Source: Polaromonas sp. (GTDB taxonomy: Bacteria > Pseudomonadota > Gammaproteobacteria > Burkholderiales > Burkholderiaceae_C). From it: a DNA stretch of 40,054 bases. This document shows positions 25,679 to 35,518 of this stretch, piece by piece (position 1 is the first letter of the stretch; each line of letters begins with the position of its first letter). The notes beneath the pieces were generated by a model, which made no database searches, had not been told where the DNA came from, and was given only the letters and a program-made list of their open reading frames with translations. The stretch is from the NCBI GenBank assembly GCA_025362315.1, contig JANYGP010000073.1, positions 1 through 40,054 of the forward strand. Reading direction: 5' to 3'. The position numbers were made by a program, and so were the translations under genes.

Positions 25679-25730
25679 AGATCAAACACGTGAATCAATC
25701 ACTTGAATCGATCACGTCAATCGATCACGT
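25679..25730 (-). repeat. Four 13-bp tandem repeats over the pilB stop codon
   Basis: On the minus strand the units are ACGTGATCGATTG (25718-25730), ACGTGATCGATTC (25705-25717), AAGTGATTGATTC (25692-25704) and a weaker ACGTGTTTGATCT (25679-25691). The TGA stop of pilB lies in the first unit, so the others are copies beyond the gene end. 13 is not a multiple of 3. They lie between pilB and pilC. Confidence 0.88.
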
Positions 25731-27458
25731 ATTTGTACAACCCAGAACCTCTTCAAGTGAAGTCATACCTAGTTTAACTTTGTACAAGCCAGATTGGCGC
25801 AAACTGTTGACGCCCTCAATTTGGGCTTGCTCCGCTATTTCCAGTGCAGTTCCGTCACGCAAAATAATGCGCTGAATTTCCTCGGTGATCGGCATCACCT
25901 GGTAAATGCCAAGCCGGCCCTTGTAGCCGTTGTTGCACATCGGGCAACCCACCGGGCGAAAAGGCGTCCAGCTGCCATCCACATCTTCTTCCTTGAAGCC
26001 GGCTTCCAGCAACGTTTCGCGTGGAATGTCAGCAGGAGCTTTGCAATTGGGGCACAAGCGCCTAGCCAGGCGCTGTGCGGTGATCAAAATCACGCTAGAT
26101 GCAATGTTGAACGGCGCAATGCCCATGTTGCGCATGCGCGTCAGAGTGGTTGGCGCATCGTTGGTGTGCAAGGTTGACAGCACCAAGTGGCCGGTTTGCG
26201 CCGCTTTGATTGAAATGTCCGCTGTCTCCAGGTCGCGAATCTCGCCCACCATGATGATGTCCGGGTCCTGCCGTAGAAAAGCCTTGAGCGCGACTGGAAA
26301 GGTCATGCCAGCCTTTTCATTCATGCTGACCTGATTGACACCAGGCAAGGTAATCTCTGCAGGGTCTTCAGCCGTGGCAATGTTGATACCGGGTGTGTTC
26401 AAGATATTCAGGCAGGTGTAAAGCGATACTGTTTTACCCGAGCCTGTGGGTCCTGTCACAAGCACCATGCCATAAGGCCGGCCAATCGCCGCCAATAGTC
26501 GCGCCTTTTCCGCTGGTTCATAGCCCAGCGCATCAATGCCCAACTTGGCGCTGCTCGGATCCAGAATACGAATCACAATTTTTTCACCAAACATGGTGGG
26601 CAGCGTGCTGACACGAAAATCAATGACCCGATCCGGACCAATTTTCAGCTTCATCTTGCCATCTTGTGGCACGCGCTTTTCTGAAATGTCCAGTTTGGAT
26701 ATGACCTTGATGCGGGCGGCCAGTTTTTCCTTGATGGCGACTGGCGGAGAAGCGATTTCGCGAAGCTCACCATCAACCCTGAAACGAACACGATAAGTAT
26801 GTTCAAACGGTTCAAAGTGCAAGTCAGACGCACGCATGCTGAAAGCATCGAGCAGCATCTTCTGCAGGAACTTGACGACCGGTGCATCTTCGACCTCGGC
26901 AGAACCGGCATCCGGGCTTTCAATTGCCAGTTCGGTGCTGGCTTCGTCAAATTCAAAGTCACCACCAATGATGTTTTCCATGGCTTCTGAAGCTGTAGCA
27001 GAAGACGCCTCTACCATTCTAGTCAGCTTGTCATATTCAGCTATGACCCAGTCCACTCCCATCTGGGTGGAAAACTTTATTTTTTCTGCAGCCTCTTGAT
27101 CCGACGGATCTGCAGTCGCCACCAGCAACCGGTTGCTGCGTTTGCTCAGCACAACAATGCGGTAGGTCTGGCAAATCTTGGCATCCAGCAATTCTTTAGG
27201 CAAACGCTGTACGTCAATCGCATCCAGATCCAGCAATGGCGCGGCAAATGACTGGGACATCGTGTGCGCCAGATCCGATGGCGAAACTGCACCGGAACCT
27301 GTCAACTCGGCAATAAAACTGCTGCGACTGGTTTTGGCTTTATGAAAAAGATCTTCAGCAGCTTTCTGGCCCAGTTTGCCGGCGATTACCAAGGCCCGAC
27401 CCAAGCCGGGCAAGGCCACTGAAGCGGTTTCTTTGGTCAGGGAATCAACTGCTGCCAT
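25725..27458 (-). CDS. pilB: Type IV pilus assembly ATPase
   Basis: PilB powers pilus extension. The 577-residue protein has an N-terminal GspE-N domain, the Walker A GPTGSGKT at 336-343, Asp-box and Walker B (DPDIIMVGEIRD), the His-box (GHLVLSTLHTNDAPTT), and a zinc module with paired cysteines (CPNCKAP and GCPMCNNGYKGR) that separates PilB from the retraction ATPase PilT. It heads the pilB-pilC-pilD block. The last codons and the stop overlap a tandem repeat. Confidence 0.96.
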   Translation of the reverse strand: MAAVDSLTKETASVALPGLGRALVIAGKLGQKAAEDLFHKAKTSRSSFIAELTGSGAVSPSDLAHTMSQSFAAPLLDLDAIDVQRLPKELLDAKICQTYRIVVLSKRSNRLLVATADPSDQEAAEKIKFSTQMGVDWVIAEYDKLTRMVEASSATASEAMENIIGGDFEFDEASTELAIESPDAGSAEVEDAPVVKFLQKMLLDAFSMRASDLHFEPFEHTYRVRFRVDGELREIASPPVAIKEKLAARIKVISKLDISEKRVPQDGKMKLKIGPDRVIDFRVSTLPTMFGEKIVIRILDPSSAKLGIDALGYEPAEKARLLAAIGRPYGMVLVTGPTGSGKTVSLYTCLNILNTPGINIATAEDPAEITLPGVNQVSMNEKAGMTFPVALKAFLRQDPDIIMVGEIRDLETADISIKAAQTGHLVLSTLHTNDAPTTLTRMRNMGIAPFNIASSVILITAQRLARRLCPNCKAPADIPRETLLEAGFKEEDVDGSWTPFRPVGCPMCNNGYKGRLGIYQVMPITEEIQRIILRDGTALEIAEQAQIEGVNSLRQSGLYKVKLGMTSLEEVLGCTNT

Positions 27459-27534
27459 GTGACTTTCAATGTTCGGTGCAATTATCTGGGTTGAGCTTTA
27501 AAAACAATTTTCCCGGTTACCGTCATCCGGACCA

Positions 27535-28518
27535 TCAGGCACGACGTCCAAGCAATTGTGAAGCAAGCTGATACAAGGCTTGACTGTAATTGTTTTGTGG
27601 CAAATTTTCCAGTGCGTATAGCGCCCGTTGTGCTTCTGCAGCAGCAACGTCGCGCGTTGCCTGAAAAGCGCCGGTTTTTTTCATGATGTCCATGATCTGG
27701 GCCATGTCCTGACCGCCACTGGTTTCAATGGCCAGCTGAATAAGAGCACGTTCTTCAGCATTTGCGCGGTCCATGGCGATGATCAAGGGAAGCGTTGCCT
27801 TGCCTTCCCGCAAATCATCACCCAGATTTTTACCCATAACCTGGGCATCTCCGTCATAGTCCAGCACGTCGTCAATTACCTGAAAGGCAGTGCCCAGTGC
27901 CTGGCCGTATTTTGCACAATGCGCCTCAATGGCTGGACTGGATTTGAACAGCAAAGCTGCAATACGGGCACTTGCTTCAAACAGTTTGGCTGTTTTTGAG
28001 CGGATGACAAGGAGGTAATCGTCCTGCGTCAGATTGGCGTTGTGCATGTTCATGAGCTGCAAAACTTCGCCCTCGGCAATAACATTGGTGGCTTCTGCCA
28101 AAGTTTGCATGATTCGCATGTCGCCTGCTTCGACCATCATCTGAAATGCGCGCGAGTACAAAAAGTCACCTACCAGCACGCTGGCGGGATTTCCAAACAC
28201 CTCGTTGGCAGTTGCCCTGCCGCGCCTCAGGGTTGATTCATCAACGACATCGTCATGCAGTAGGGTAGCTGTGTGAATGAACTCCACCACGGCCGCCATG
28301 TTCAGGCGCTGCTCGCCGGCAAGCCCCAATGCGCCACTCATCAGCAACAACAAAGCCGGACGCAGGCGTTTGCCACCCGCTGAAATAATGTACTGCGAAA
28401 CCTGACTGACCAGAGGCACATCTGACGCAAGGCGGCGTTTGATCACCTGATCCATGCCGAGCATGTCATCAGCAATCAAGGCCAAGGCAGCAGCAGTACT
28501 GGAGGAATTTGCAGACAA
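27535..28518 (-). CDS. ispB: Polyprenyl (octaprenyl) diphosphate synthase
   Basis: IspB extends farnesyl diphosphate to the long chain used for quinones. The 327-residue protein has the two aspartate-rich motifs (LLHDDVVDES and QVIDDVLDYDGD) and the GGKRLRPAL segment. Start is TTG at 28518, chosen because the family N-terminus begins close to it; the first internal ATG (ADDMLG) would lose about 18 residues. A minus-strand TATAAT (28551-28556) lies upstream and would give a leader of about 26 bases. It diverges from rplU, the usual arrangement. Confidence 0.92.
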   Translation of the reverse strand: MSANSSSTAAALALIADDMLGMDQVIKRRLASDVPLVSQVSQYIISAGGKRLRPALLLLMSGALGLAGEQRLNMAAVVEFIHTATLLHDDVVDESTLRRGRATANEVFGNPASVLVGDFLYSRAFQMMVEAGDMRIMQTLAEATNVIAEGEVLQLMNMHNANLTQDDYLLVIRSKTAKLFEASARIAALLFKSSPAIEAHCAKYGQALGTAFQVIDDVLDYDGDAQVMGKNLGDDLREGKATLPLIIAMDRANAEERALIQLAIETSGGQDMAQIMDIMKKTGAFQATRDVAAAEAQRALYALENLPQNNYSQALYQLASQLLGRRA

Positions 28519-28628
28519 AAAAGGGAGTTTTGGTTGGATAAAGATTCTTGATTATAAGAAGCTGTGCCTGATGCAACGCATGTTGGAAATGGAGACCGCA
28601 AGCGGATGGTTATCGTCACAGTGCGTGC

Positions 28629-28634
28629 TAGAAT
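28629..28634 (+). promoter_or_regulatory. Extended -10 promoter of rplU-rpmA
   Basis: TGC-TAGAAT is an extended -10 element (TG at 28626-28627, hexamer 28629-28634), which can work without a good -35; none is seen. Transcription would begin near 28641, about 70 bases before rplU. Confidence 0.5.
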
Positions 28635-28642
28635 GACGGGTT

Positions 28643-28662
28643 CTGCAAAAATCCCTTTGCAG
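28643..28662 (+). promoter_or_regulatory. Leader hairpin upstream of rplU, candidate L21 leader
   Basis: CTGCAAA (28643-28649) and TTTGCAG (28656-28662) form a perfect 7-bp stem with a 6-base loop. It would lie at the very 5' end of the rplU message if the -10 at 28629 is used. Ribosomal protein operons often bear leader structures bound by their product; that reading is inferred from position. Confidence 0.45.
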
Positions 28663-28710
28663 ACAATCAAATATTTCAATGTAGCCATTGAAGAGTTGAA
28701 GAGGTCTTAC

Positions 28711-29055
28711 ATGTACGCGGTCATAAAAACCGGTGGCAAACAATACAAGGTTGCCACAGGTGAAAAAATTAAAGTAGAACAGATTGCTGCGGACGTAGGC
28801 CAAGAGATCGTTATTGACCAGGTTCTGGCTGTCGGGCAAGGCAGTGAACTCCAGGTTGGTACGCCCTTGGTGCTAGGTGCCAGCGTGACTGTTGTTGTCG
28901 TCGCTCATGGCAGAGGTGACAAAATTCGCATTTTTAAGATGCGCAGGCGCAAGCACTACCAAAAACGCCAGGGTCATCGGCAGAATTACACAGAGCTGCA
29001 AATTGGCGTCATCACTGGTGCCACGGCTGCCAGCGCCGGCGCTGTCGCCGCTTAA
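28711..29055 (+). CDS. rplU: Large-subunit ribosomal protein L21
   Basis: L21 binds 23S rRNA in the large subunit. The 114-residue protein starts [14 protein letters not shown] and has the [21 protein letters not shown] signature. It is about eleven residues longer than the common 103, with an Ala-rich tail ([12 protein letters not shown]). The start follows the family; an open frame from 28564 is only upstream leader. rpmA follows after 18 bases. Confidence 0.96.
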   Translation: MYAVIKTGGKQYKVATGEKIKVEQIAADVGQEIVIDQVLAVGQGSELQVGTPLVLGASVTVVVVAHGRGDKIRIFKMRRRKHYQKRQGHRQNYTELQIGVITGATAASAGAVAA

Positions 29056-29073
29056 GCACGGAGTAACTGAAAA

Positions 29074-29343
29074 ATGGCACAGAAAAAAGGCGGCGGCTCT
29101 ACGCGAAATGGGCGGGATTCCCAGCCCAAAATGCTCGGCGTCAAAAAGTTTGGCGGCGAAGTCATCAATGCTGGCAGCATCATTGTTCGTCAGCGTGGAA
29201 CCAAGTTTCACCCGGGCACCAACGTCGGTGTTGGCAAGGATCACACATTGTTCGCATTAATTGACGGGCAAGTGTCATTTGCCATCAAGGGCGCATTGTC
29301 CAAGCAGACGGTCAGCGTTACCGCTGTGGCAACAGCAGCTTGA
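29074..29343 (+). CDS. rpmA: Large-subunit ribosomal protein L27
   Basis: L27 reaches the peptidyl-transferase centre. The 89-residue protein begins [27 protein letters not shown] and keeps the [15 protein letters not shown] motif. It is paired with rplU as in nearly all bacteria and is followed by a strong terminator before obgE. Confidence 0.97.
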   Translation: MAQKKGGGSTRNGRDSQPKMLGVKKFGGEVINAGSIIVRQRGTKFHPGTNVGVGKDHTLFALIDGQVSFAIKGALSKQTVSVTAVATAA

Positions 29344-29380
29344 ATCAACGCGCTGGCCAAGTCCACGCGTGACTGAACCG

Positions 29381-29408
29381 AAGCCCCGATGAGTCGGGGC
29401 TTTTTTAT
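29381..29408 (+). terminator. Intrinsic terminator after rplU-rpmA
   Basis: AAGCCCCGA (29381-29389) pairs with TCGGGGCTT (29394-29402) around a 4-base loop, followed by TTTTAT. This is a textbook rho-independent terminator 38 bases after the rpmA stop. Confidence 0.92.
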
Positions 29409-29448
29409 TTGTAGACTACCTGCAGACAACTCAACTTGAGCGCCCACC

Positions 29449-30519
29449 ATGAAATTTGTTGACGAAGCCTTTATTGACATTGCCGCTGGCGATGGCGGGG
29501 CGGGCTGCGTCTCGTTCAGCCATGAAAAGTACAAGGAGTTTGGTGGCCCGAATGGTGGCGACGGCGGGCGAGGTGGCCACGTGTATGCAGTGGCCGACAT
29601 CAATCTGAACACATTGGTCGACTTTCGCTTTTCACGGCGGCACGACGCCAAAAATGGGGGGCACGGCATGGGCTCGGACATGTTTGGTGCCAAGGGCGAT
29701 GACGTGATTTTAAAAATGCCTGTTGGCAGCATTTTGAGCGACGCTGAAACAGGCGAGGTGCTGTTTGAGTTGATGGAGCCAGGCGAGCAGATTTTGATTG
29801 CCAAAGGCGGTGATGGCGGCTTTGGCAACTTGCGTTTTAAAAGCTCAACCAACCGCGCCCCACGCAGCAAAACGCCGGGCTGGCCCGGCGAGCGCAAAAG
29901 CCTGAAGCTGGAGCTCAAGGTATTGGCCGATGTGGGTTTGCTCGGCATGCCCAACGCAGGCAAGTCGACCTTCATCACGGCTGTGTCCAATGCCAGGCCG
30001 CGCATTGCGGATTATCCTTTTACGACATTGCACCCCAATCTGGGCGTGGTGCGAGTTGCGGCGGAGCAAAGCTTTGTGGTGGCTGATTTGCCTGGTTTGA
30101 TTGAAGGCGCTTCTGAAGGGGCTGGCCTGGGGCATCTCTTCTTGCGGCACTTGGAGCGGACTCGCCTGCTGTTGCACATTGTTGATCTGGCCCCGTTTGA
30201 TGAAGGCGTTGACCCAGTTGCACAGGCCAAGGCAATTGTGGGTGAACTGAAAAAATACGACGATGCGCTGTACAAAAAGCCGCGCTGGCTGGTGCTTAAC
30301 AAGCTGGACATGATTGACAACGACAAACGCGCCGAGATCGTCCAGGACTTTGTCAAGCGGTTCAAATTCAAAGGCCCCGTATTTGAAATCTCGGCCCTGA
30401 CACGCGAAGGTTGTGAGCAACTGATCAAAACAATTTACCAGCATGTCAAAAAAGTGCAAAAAAGTGAACAACCTGTTGAAGAGGTGGACCCGCGCTTTGT
30501 CGTGCTGCCGCCCGAATAA
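29449..30519 (+). CDS. obgE: GTPase ObgE/CgtA
   Basis: ObgE is an essential GTPase tied to 50S ribosome assembly and stress signalling. The 356-residue protein has the glycine-rich Obg fold first (residues 1-160, [15 protein letters not shown] and similar), then the GTPase domain with the P-loop at 166-174 (GMPNAGKST), switch [19 protein letters not shown] (G3) and NKLD (G4). It lies after the rpmA terminator, so it must be served by its own promoter or readthrough. proB follows. Confidence 0.96.
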   Translation: MKFVDEAFIDIAAGDGGAGCVSFSHEKYKEFGGPNGGDGGRGGHVYAVADINLNTLVDFRFSRRHDAKNGGHGMGSDMFGAKGDDVILKMPVGSILSDAETGEVLFELMEPGEQILIAKGGDGGFGNLRFKSSTNRAPRSKTPGWPGERKSLKLELKVLADVGLLGMPNAGKSTFITAVSNARPRIADYPFTTLHPNLGVVRVAAEQSFVVADLPGLIEGASEGAGLGHLFLRHLERTRLLLHIVDLAPFDEGVDPVAQAKAIVGELKKYDDALYKKPRWLVLNKLDMIDNDKRAEIVQDFVKRFKFKGPVFEISALTREGCEQLIKTIYQHVKKVQKSEQPVEEVDPRFVVLPPE

Positions 30520-30588
30520 GATTCACTATAAATTCAGGAGCAGTCAGCGCCCAATTTTACTGGCCTGCACTGCTAAAACATTACAAAA

Positions 30589-31725
30589 ATGCAAGAGATA
30601 TCCAACAGCAGCATTCTTTTGAACGCTAGGCGCATTGTGGTCAAGGTAGGCTCCAGTCTGGTCACCAACGAAGGCCGTGGGCTGGATGCTGAGGCCATTG
30701 GTCAGTGGTGTGAACAACTTGCTGTTTTGAGCAAAGGCGGCCGGGAAGTCATCATGGTCAGCAGTGGGGCCATCGCTGAAGGCATGAAACGTCTGGGCTG
30801 GTCAACTCGCCCCAAAGCCATCCACGAGTTACAAGCCGCTGCTGCAGTAGGTCAGATGGGTCTGGTGCAGATGTATGAAACCAAACTGCGTGAAAACGGG
30901 GTAGGTAGCGCTCAAGTGCTGTTAACGCATGCTGACCTGGCTGACCGTGAACGTTACCTCAATGCACGCTCCACGCTACTTTCCCTGCTCAGCTTTGGTG
31001 TTGTTCCCGTCATCAATGAGAACGATACCGTTGTCAACGACGAAATCAAGTTTGGTGACAACGACACCCTGGGAGCACTGGTTGCCAATCTTGTGGAGGC
31101 CGACGCATTGATCATCCTGACAGATCAAAAGGGCTTGTACACCGCTGATCCACGCAAAGATCCCGCGGCTTGTTTTGTTGAAATTGGACACGCCGGCGAT
31201 GCTGCGCTGGAAGCAATGGCAGGCGGCGTGGGTTCCAGCATCGGCAGTGGCGGCATGATCACCAAAATTCTCGCTGCCAAGCGGGCGGCGGGCTCCGGTG
31301 CCAGTACGGTGATTGCCTGGGGGCGCGAGCCTTCGGTGCTGCTTCGCTTGACACAGGGCGAAGCCATCGGGACGCTGCTGGTGGCTCAAACTGCAAAAAC
31401 CCAGGCGCGCAAACAATGGATGGCAGACCACCTGAAAATGCGCGGTTCGGTCACTGTGGATGCAGGTGCAGCTGCCAAAGTGGCCGGCGAAGACAAGAGC
31501 CTGTTGCCCATTGGCATGACAGCTGTGCAAGGGGAATTTTCGCGTGGCGATGTGATTGCCATACTGGCAGCAGATGGCACAGAGATTGCACGTGGCTTGG
31601 CCAATTATTCCAGCGCTGAAGCGCGTCTGATTTGCCGCAAATCGTCTTCAGAGTTTGAAAAACTGCTGGGTTACACAGGCGAGTCTGAAATGGTCCACAG
31701 AACCAACCTGGTCTTGATGCGCTAG
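30589..31725 (+). CDS. proB: Glutamate 5-kinase
   Basis: ProB phosphorylates glutamate in the first step of proline synthesis and is usually feedback-inhibited by proline. The 378-residue protein has the amino-acid kinase domain ([17 protein letters not shown] at the start, [21 protein letters not shown] in the middle) and a C-terminal PUA domain from about residue 285. The window also has putA for proline breakdown. obgE and proB are often adjacent in betaproteobacteria. Confidence 0.96.
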   Translation: MQEISNSSILLNARRIVVKVGSSLVTNEGRGLDAEAIGQWCEQLAVLSKGGREVIMVSSGAIAEGMKRLGWSTRPKAIHELQAAAAVGQMGLVQMYETKLRENGVGSAQVLLTHADLADRERYLNARSTLLSLLSFGVVPVINENDTVVNDEIKFGDNDTLGALVANLVEADALIILTDQKGLYTADPRKDPAACFVEIGHAGDAALEAMAGGVGSSIGSGGMITKILAAKRAAGSGASTVIAWGREPSVLLRLTQGEAIGTLLVAQTAKTQARKQWMADHLKMRGSVTVDAGAAAKVAGEDKSLLPIGMTAVQGEFSRGDVIAILAADGTEIARGLANYSSAEARLICRKSSSEFEKLLGYTGESEMVHRTNLVLMR

Positions 31726-31782
31726 CCTGATTTGTTGTGCGGCTTCACAGGTACCAACACAGTTAAATAAAACCTTGAGAAT

Positions 31783-32346
31783 CTAGCCCGGTATGGACGT
31801 CATGGGTCCGGTCAACTTTCTGACCAGTTCACGCACGCTGCTAACCGGTGCAGCGCCCTGGCATGCCCCGGCATTTGCAAAGCGAAGTGAATGTCGGGCC
31901 ACAGCAGGGTCAAACAGCGACTTCCACTCAGATTTTTCTACAGCAACCCAGGTGCCGTCTGGCTTGGCTCGGGCATAAGTTCGGACCTCACCCGTTGAGC
32001 AGCGCAGCCCTTCATACATGACATTTTTAGCACCGCTGGGGTTGCTTGCCACCATCACGTAACGCACAACGCTGTCAGATTTGGAAATGCTGAACGATGC
32101 TGGATCAACACCGTACACAAGACTGGAAGAACGTGCAACGTCAAACGTCAGCAGTTTGGCCATGTCATAAGCGGGTGGCGGCGGCACTTCCATTTCTTTC
32201 CAGTCCACAGGGTCTGTGAAAGTTTGCGCCTTGGCGGGCACAAACACGCCTGTCAACAAACTCACCATCAAAGCGGCTAAAACGAACGCAGGTGCCGAAT
32301 TTGGCCACTGTGAAATTGAGTTTGACAATAAAACAGCTCGCATCAT
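31783..32346 (-). CDS. CNP1-like family exported protein
   Basis: The 187-residue protein has a long N-terminal leader with a hydrophobic core ([18 protein letters not shown]) ending AKAQ near residue 41, then a mature part with [13 protein letters not shown] and [19 protein letters not shown], which matches the CNP1-like family (cryptic neisserial protein 1). A second ATG is directly next to the first. Its start overlaps the rppH stop (ATGA), so they are coupled. The function of the family is not known. Confidence 0.8.
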   Translation of the reverse strand: MMRAVLLSNSISQWPNSAPAFVLAALMVSLLTGVFVPAKAQTFTDPVDWKEMEVPPPPAYDMAKLLTFDVARSSSLVYGVDPASFSISKSDSVVRYVMVASNPSGAKNVMYEGLRCSTGEVRTYARAKPDGTWVAVEKSEWKSLFDPAVARHSLRFANAGACQGAAPVSSVRELVRKLTGPMTSIPG

Positions 32347-32999
32347 GCAGCGCCTGGTTTTTCAAGATTTATCATGCTGGTTTGCGGATCAGGCTCAAAC
32401 GTGGCTCCTGGCGGCAAGTCAAACATAAAATCAGGACTGTAATTGATGCGCCCGGACATGTTGGGCGCCTGCGCAGTCTGATTGGGATGGAGCCTCAGGT
32501 CAGGGCGGTTGTCACCGCGCCAGTCCAGGTGCGGTACAAATCGGGCCAGCTCGGTCAGGGCCATGCCATACACCCCACGCTTGAATTCGACCACCACATC
32601 CAGCGGCACCCAGTAGTCGTTCCAGCGCCAGGCATCAAACTCCGGGTGGTCGGTGGCGCGCAGATTCAGATCCCAGTCGTGACCCGTCAGTTGCAACAGA
32701 AACCAGATCTGTTTCTGCCCTTTGTAATGGCCACGCGCGTCGCGCCTGATAAACCTGTCTGGCACCTCATAGCGCAACCAGTCACGGGTTCGGGCCAGCA
32801 CGCGCACGTGCTGCGGATGCAATCCCACTTCTTCGTGCAATTCACGGAACATGGCCTGCTCAGGATTTTCTCCCCGATCAATGCCGCCCTGTGGAAATTG
32901 CCACGAGTGGGTTCGAATGCGTTTGCCCCAAAATACCTGACTTTTCTGGTTGAGCAAAATGATGCCGACGTTGGGCCTGAAGCCGTCCCGGTCGAGCAT
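32343..32999 (-). CDS. rppH: RNA pyrophosphohydrolase
   Basis: RppH removes pyrophosphate from 5'-triphosphate RNA and thereby starts mRNA decay. The 218-residue protein begins [17 protein letters not shown] and carries the Nudix box ([20 protein letters not shown] followed by VGL). ATG 32999 is chosen; the TTG two codons upstream has no advantage and GAGG lies suitably before the ATG. C-terminal to residue 160 it is variable. It diverges from proS, an arrangement common in betaproteobacteria. Confidence 0.93.
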   Translation of the reverse strand: MLDRDGFRPNVGIILLNQKSQVFWGKRIRTHSWQFPQGGIDRGENPEQAMFRELHEEVGLHPQHVRVLARTRDWLRYEVPDRFIRRDARGHYKGQKQIWFLLQLTGHDWDLNLRATDHPEFDAWRWNDYWVPLDVVVEFKRGVYGMALTELARFVPHLDWRGDNRPDLRLHPNQTAQAPNMSGRINYSPDFMFDLPPGATFEPDPQTSMINLEKPGAA

Positions 33000-33135
33000 A
33001 ATCAAACCTCAAATTTTTGAACTGTTTGTATTATGCACAGCGAAGCATTTCCTGCCAAGTGTTCGCTGGCAATAACGGCAGTAAAAGCCAGTCAGCACCT
33101 CCATACCAGCGGCCACCAAAGCCCCCAGACACCCC

Positions 33136-34878
33136 ATGAGAGCCTCCCAGTTTTACATATCCACGTTGAAAGAAGCGCCCGCGGACGCTGAAATCGCCAG
33201 TCACCAACTGATGATGCGTGCCGGCATGATCAAAAAATTGGGCGCCGGCATTTACAGTTACATGCCCATGGGGCTGCGCGTGATTCGCAAAGTGGAAGCC
33301 ATCGTGCGCGATGAAATGAACAAGGCGGGCGCAGTTGAAATGACAATGCCGGTGATTCAGCCAGCTGAGCTGTGGCAGGAAACCGGTCGTTTCACCACCA
33401 ACGGCCCTGAGCTGATGCGCATTCAGGATCGCCATGGCCGCGACTTTGTTGTTCAACCCACCAGTGAAGAAGTCGCGACCGACGTGATGCGCCAGGACAT
33501 CAAAAGCTACAAGCAACTGCCAAAAAATATTTATCAGATTCAGACCAAGTTCCGTGACGAGCGCCGCCCGCGCTTTGGCCTGATGCGTGGACGTGAGTTC
33601 ATCATGAAAGACGCTTACAGTTTTGACCGCGATGAAGCAGCGGCCAAAGTCAGCTACCAGGGCATGGCAGCGGCGTACCGCAAAATTTTTGACCGTTTTG
33701 GCTTGCAATACCGCGCCGTAGCAGCTGACAGTGGTGCCATCGGTGGCGATTTGAGTGAAGAGTTTCAGGTTATCGCCGCCACTGGTGAAGACGCCATTGT
33801 GTATTGCCCGACGAGCAGCTACGCAGCAAATATGGAGAAAGCCGAGGCGCTCGCGCCGACTGATGAGCGAAAAACGCCATCGCAAGCCATGACCCAAACC
33901 GCCACACCGGGCAAGTCAACCTGCGCTGATGTGGCTGAATTTTTGGGGTTCCCACTGGCATCCACCGTCAAGTCACTGGTGCTGGCAACAGACACGCCAA
34001 GCGACAAAATCGAAGTCGTCAAAACCCAGGTGTGGCTGCTGCTGCTGCGGGGTGACCACGACATGAATGAAGTCAAGGTCGGCAAGATTGAAGGCCTGGC
34101 AGGCTTCAGGTTTGCGACCGTGCCGGAGATTGAAGACCATTTTGGCTGCAAGCCGGGCTACCTGGGCCCGCTCAACATGCTCAAGCCGGCCAAACTGGTG
34201 GTGGACCGTGAAGTGGCTGTCATGGCCGACTGGGTTTGCGGCGCGAACGAGGCAGACTTTCACATCACGGGTGTTAATTGGGGCCGCGATTTGCCCGAGC
34301 CTGAAGTCGTTGCCGACATTCGCAACGTGGTGGCTGGCGATGCATCGCCGGATGGCAAAGGCCTGCTGGCCATTGAACGCGGCATAGAAATTGGCCATGT
34401 GTTTTACCTCGGTACCAAATACTCCAAACCCATGAACGCCACTTTTTTGGGCGACAACGGCAAACCGCAGTTTCTGGAAATGGGCTGCTACGGTATTGGC
34501 ATCACGCGTTTGCCTGCAGCTGCCATTGAGCAAAATCATGACGCCAAAGGCATGATCTGGCCGGATGCGATTGCACCTTTCACGGTAGTGCTTTGCCCGA
34601 TCAGCCCGGACCGGTTTGCTAACGTCAAGGCCGCATCAGACACGCTGTATGCCGAACTGCTTGCAGCAGGCGTTGACGTGATTCTGGACGACCGCAACGA
34701 GCGGCCCGGTGCCATGTTTGCCGATTGGGAGCTGATTGGCGTGCCGCACCGCATCACCATCGGCGACCGGGGCCTGAAAGAAGGTCATGTTGAATACCAG
34801 CACCGACGCGACGCGGCGTCTACCCAGATGGCAACTGCTGATGCGCTGAACCTGATCAAAGGCAAGCTGGGGCTGTGA
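33136..34878 (+). CDS. proS: Prolyl-tRNA synthetase
   Basis: ProS charges tRNA-Pro. The 580-residue protein is the bacterial type: class II motif 1 region, [21 protein letters not shown], motif 2 ([20 protein letters not shown]), an inserted editing (INS) domain at about 225-410, motif 3 ([15 protein letters not shown]), and a C-terminal anticodon-binding domain. Length and order are normal. Confidence 0.97.
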   Translation: MRASQFYISTLKEAPADAEIASHQLMMRAGMIKKLGAGIYSYMPMGLRVIRKVEAIVRDEMNKAGAVEMTMPVIQPAELWQETGRFTTNGPELMRIQDRHGRDFVVQPTSEEVATDVMRQDIKSYKQLPKNIYQIQTKFRDERRPRFGLMRGREFIMKDAYSFDRDEAAAKVSYQGMAAAYRKIFDRFGLQYRAVAADSGAIGGDLSEEFQVIAATGEDAIVYCPTSSYAANMEKAEALAPTDERKTPSQAMTQTATPGKSTCADVAEFLGFPLASTVKSLVLATDTPSDKIEVVKTQVWLLLLRGDHDMNEVKVGKIEGLAGFRFATVPEIEDHFGCKPGYLGPLNMLKPAKLVVDREVAVMADWVCGANEADFHITGVNWGRDLPEPEVVADIRNVVAGDASPDGKGLLAIERGIEIGHVFYLGTKYSKPMNATFLGDNGKPQFLEMGCYGIGITRLPAAAIEQNHDAKGMIWPDAIAPFTVVLCPISPDRFANVKAASDTLYAELLAAGVDVILDDRNERPGAMFADWELIGVPHRITIGDRGLKEGHVEYQHRRDAASTQMATADALNLIKGKLGL

Positions 34879-34882
34879 TACT

Positions 34883-35518
34883 GTGACAGAGCGCGTTTTT
34901 AACCGGCGATTGGCCCTGCAGTCAAGCATTTTCGGGTGCGGCCAGCTATTATTTTCAGAGCATGCAGCTGCTGGTGGTCAGCTGGAAGAGCCATTGATTG
35001 ACTCGGTGCGCACCGCATTGACATCAGCGGTGTCCAACCACGCACCGCCAGTGCCGGAATTTAAAAACACCGACAGCCAGATGAATTACTTGCGCTGGCT
35101 GGCTGCCATGAGCGACCGCCTGGTGACCAAGAAAGCCGAACTGCAAATCCGAAAAGAGTTTTTGCAAACGGTTTGGTACGAGAGCAAGCGCGCTGGGCTG
35201 GACACCGCCCTGGTACTTGGCCTGATTCAGGTGGAAAGCAACTTTCGCAAATTTGCCGTCAGTGTGGTGGGAGCTCGCGGCTACATGCAGGTCATGCCAT
35301 TCTGGACGCGTGTGATTGGGGATGGCGATGCGAGCAAGCTGTTTCACATGCAGACCAATCTGCGTTTTGGCTGCGTCATTTTGCGGCACTACCTGGACCG
35401 TGAAAAAGGCGATGTTTTCATGGGCCTGGGCCGCTACAACGGATCACGCGGCAAGGCGCCTTATCCGGATGCCGTGCTGGGTGCCAAGAGAAAGTGGGAA
35501 TTCAATGCTGCGCTCTGA
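34883..35518 (+). CDS. Lytic murein transglycosylase, SLT family
   Basis: The 211-residue protein has the soluble lytic transglycosylase core with catalytic Glu118 in GLIQVESNFRKFAVS, then GARGYMQVMPFW and a GLGRYNGS segment. These enzymes cleave the MurNAc-GlcNAc bond of peptidoglycan. The N-terminal stretch has a weak hydrophobic segment (LALQSSIFGCGQLLFS) that may be an export signal. Start is GTG at 34883, 4 bases after the proS stop. The next gene overlaps its end by 14 bases. Confidence 0.86.
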   Translation: MTERVFNRRLALQSSIFGCGQLLFSEHAAAGGQLEEPLIDSVRTALTSAVSNHAPPVPEFKNTDSQMNYLRWLAAMSDRLVTKKAELQIRKEFLQTVWYESKRAGLDTALVLGLIQVESNFRKFAVSVVGARGYMQVMPFWTRVIGDGDASKLFHMQTNLRFGCVILRHYLDREKGDVFMGLGRYNGSRGKAPYPDAVLGAKRKWEFNAAL

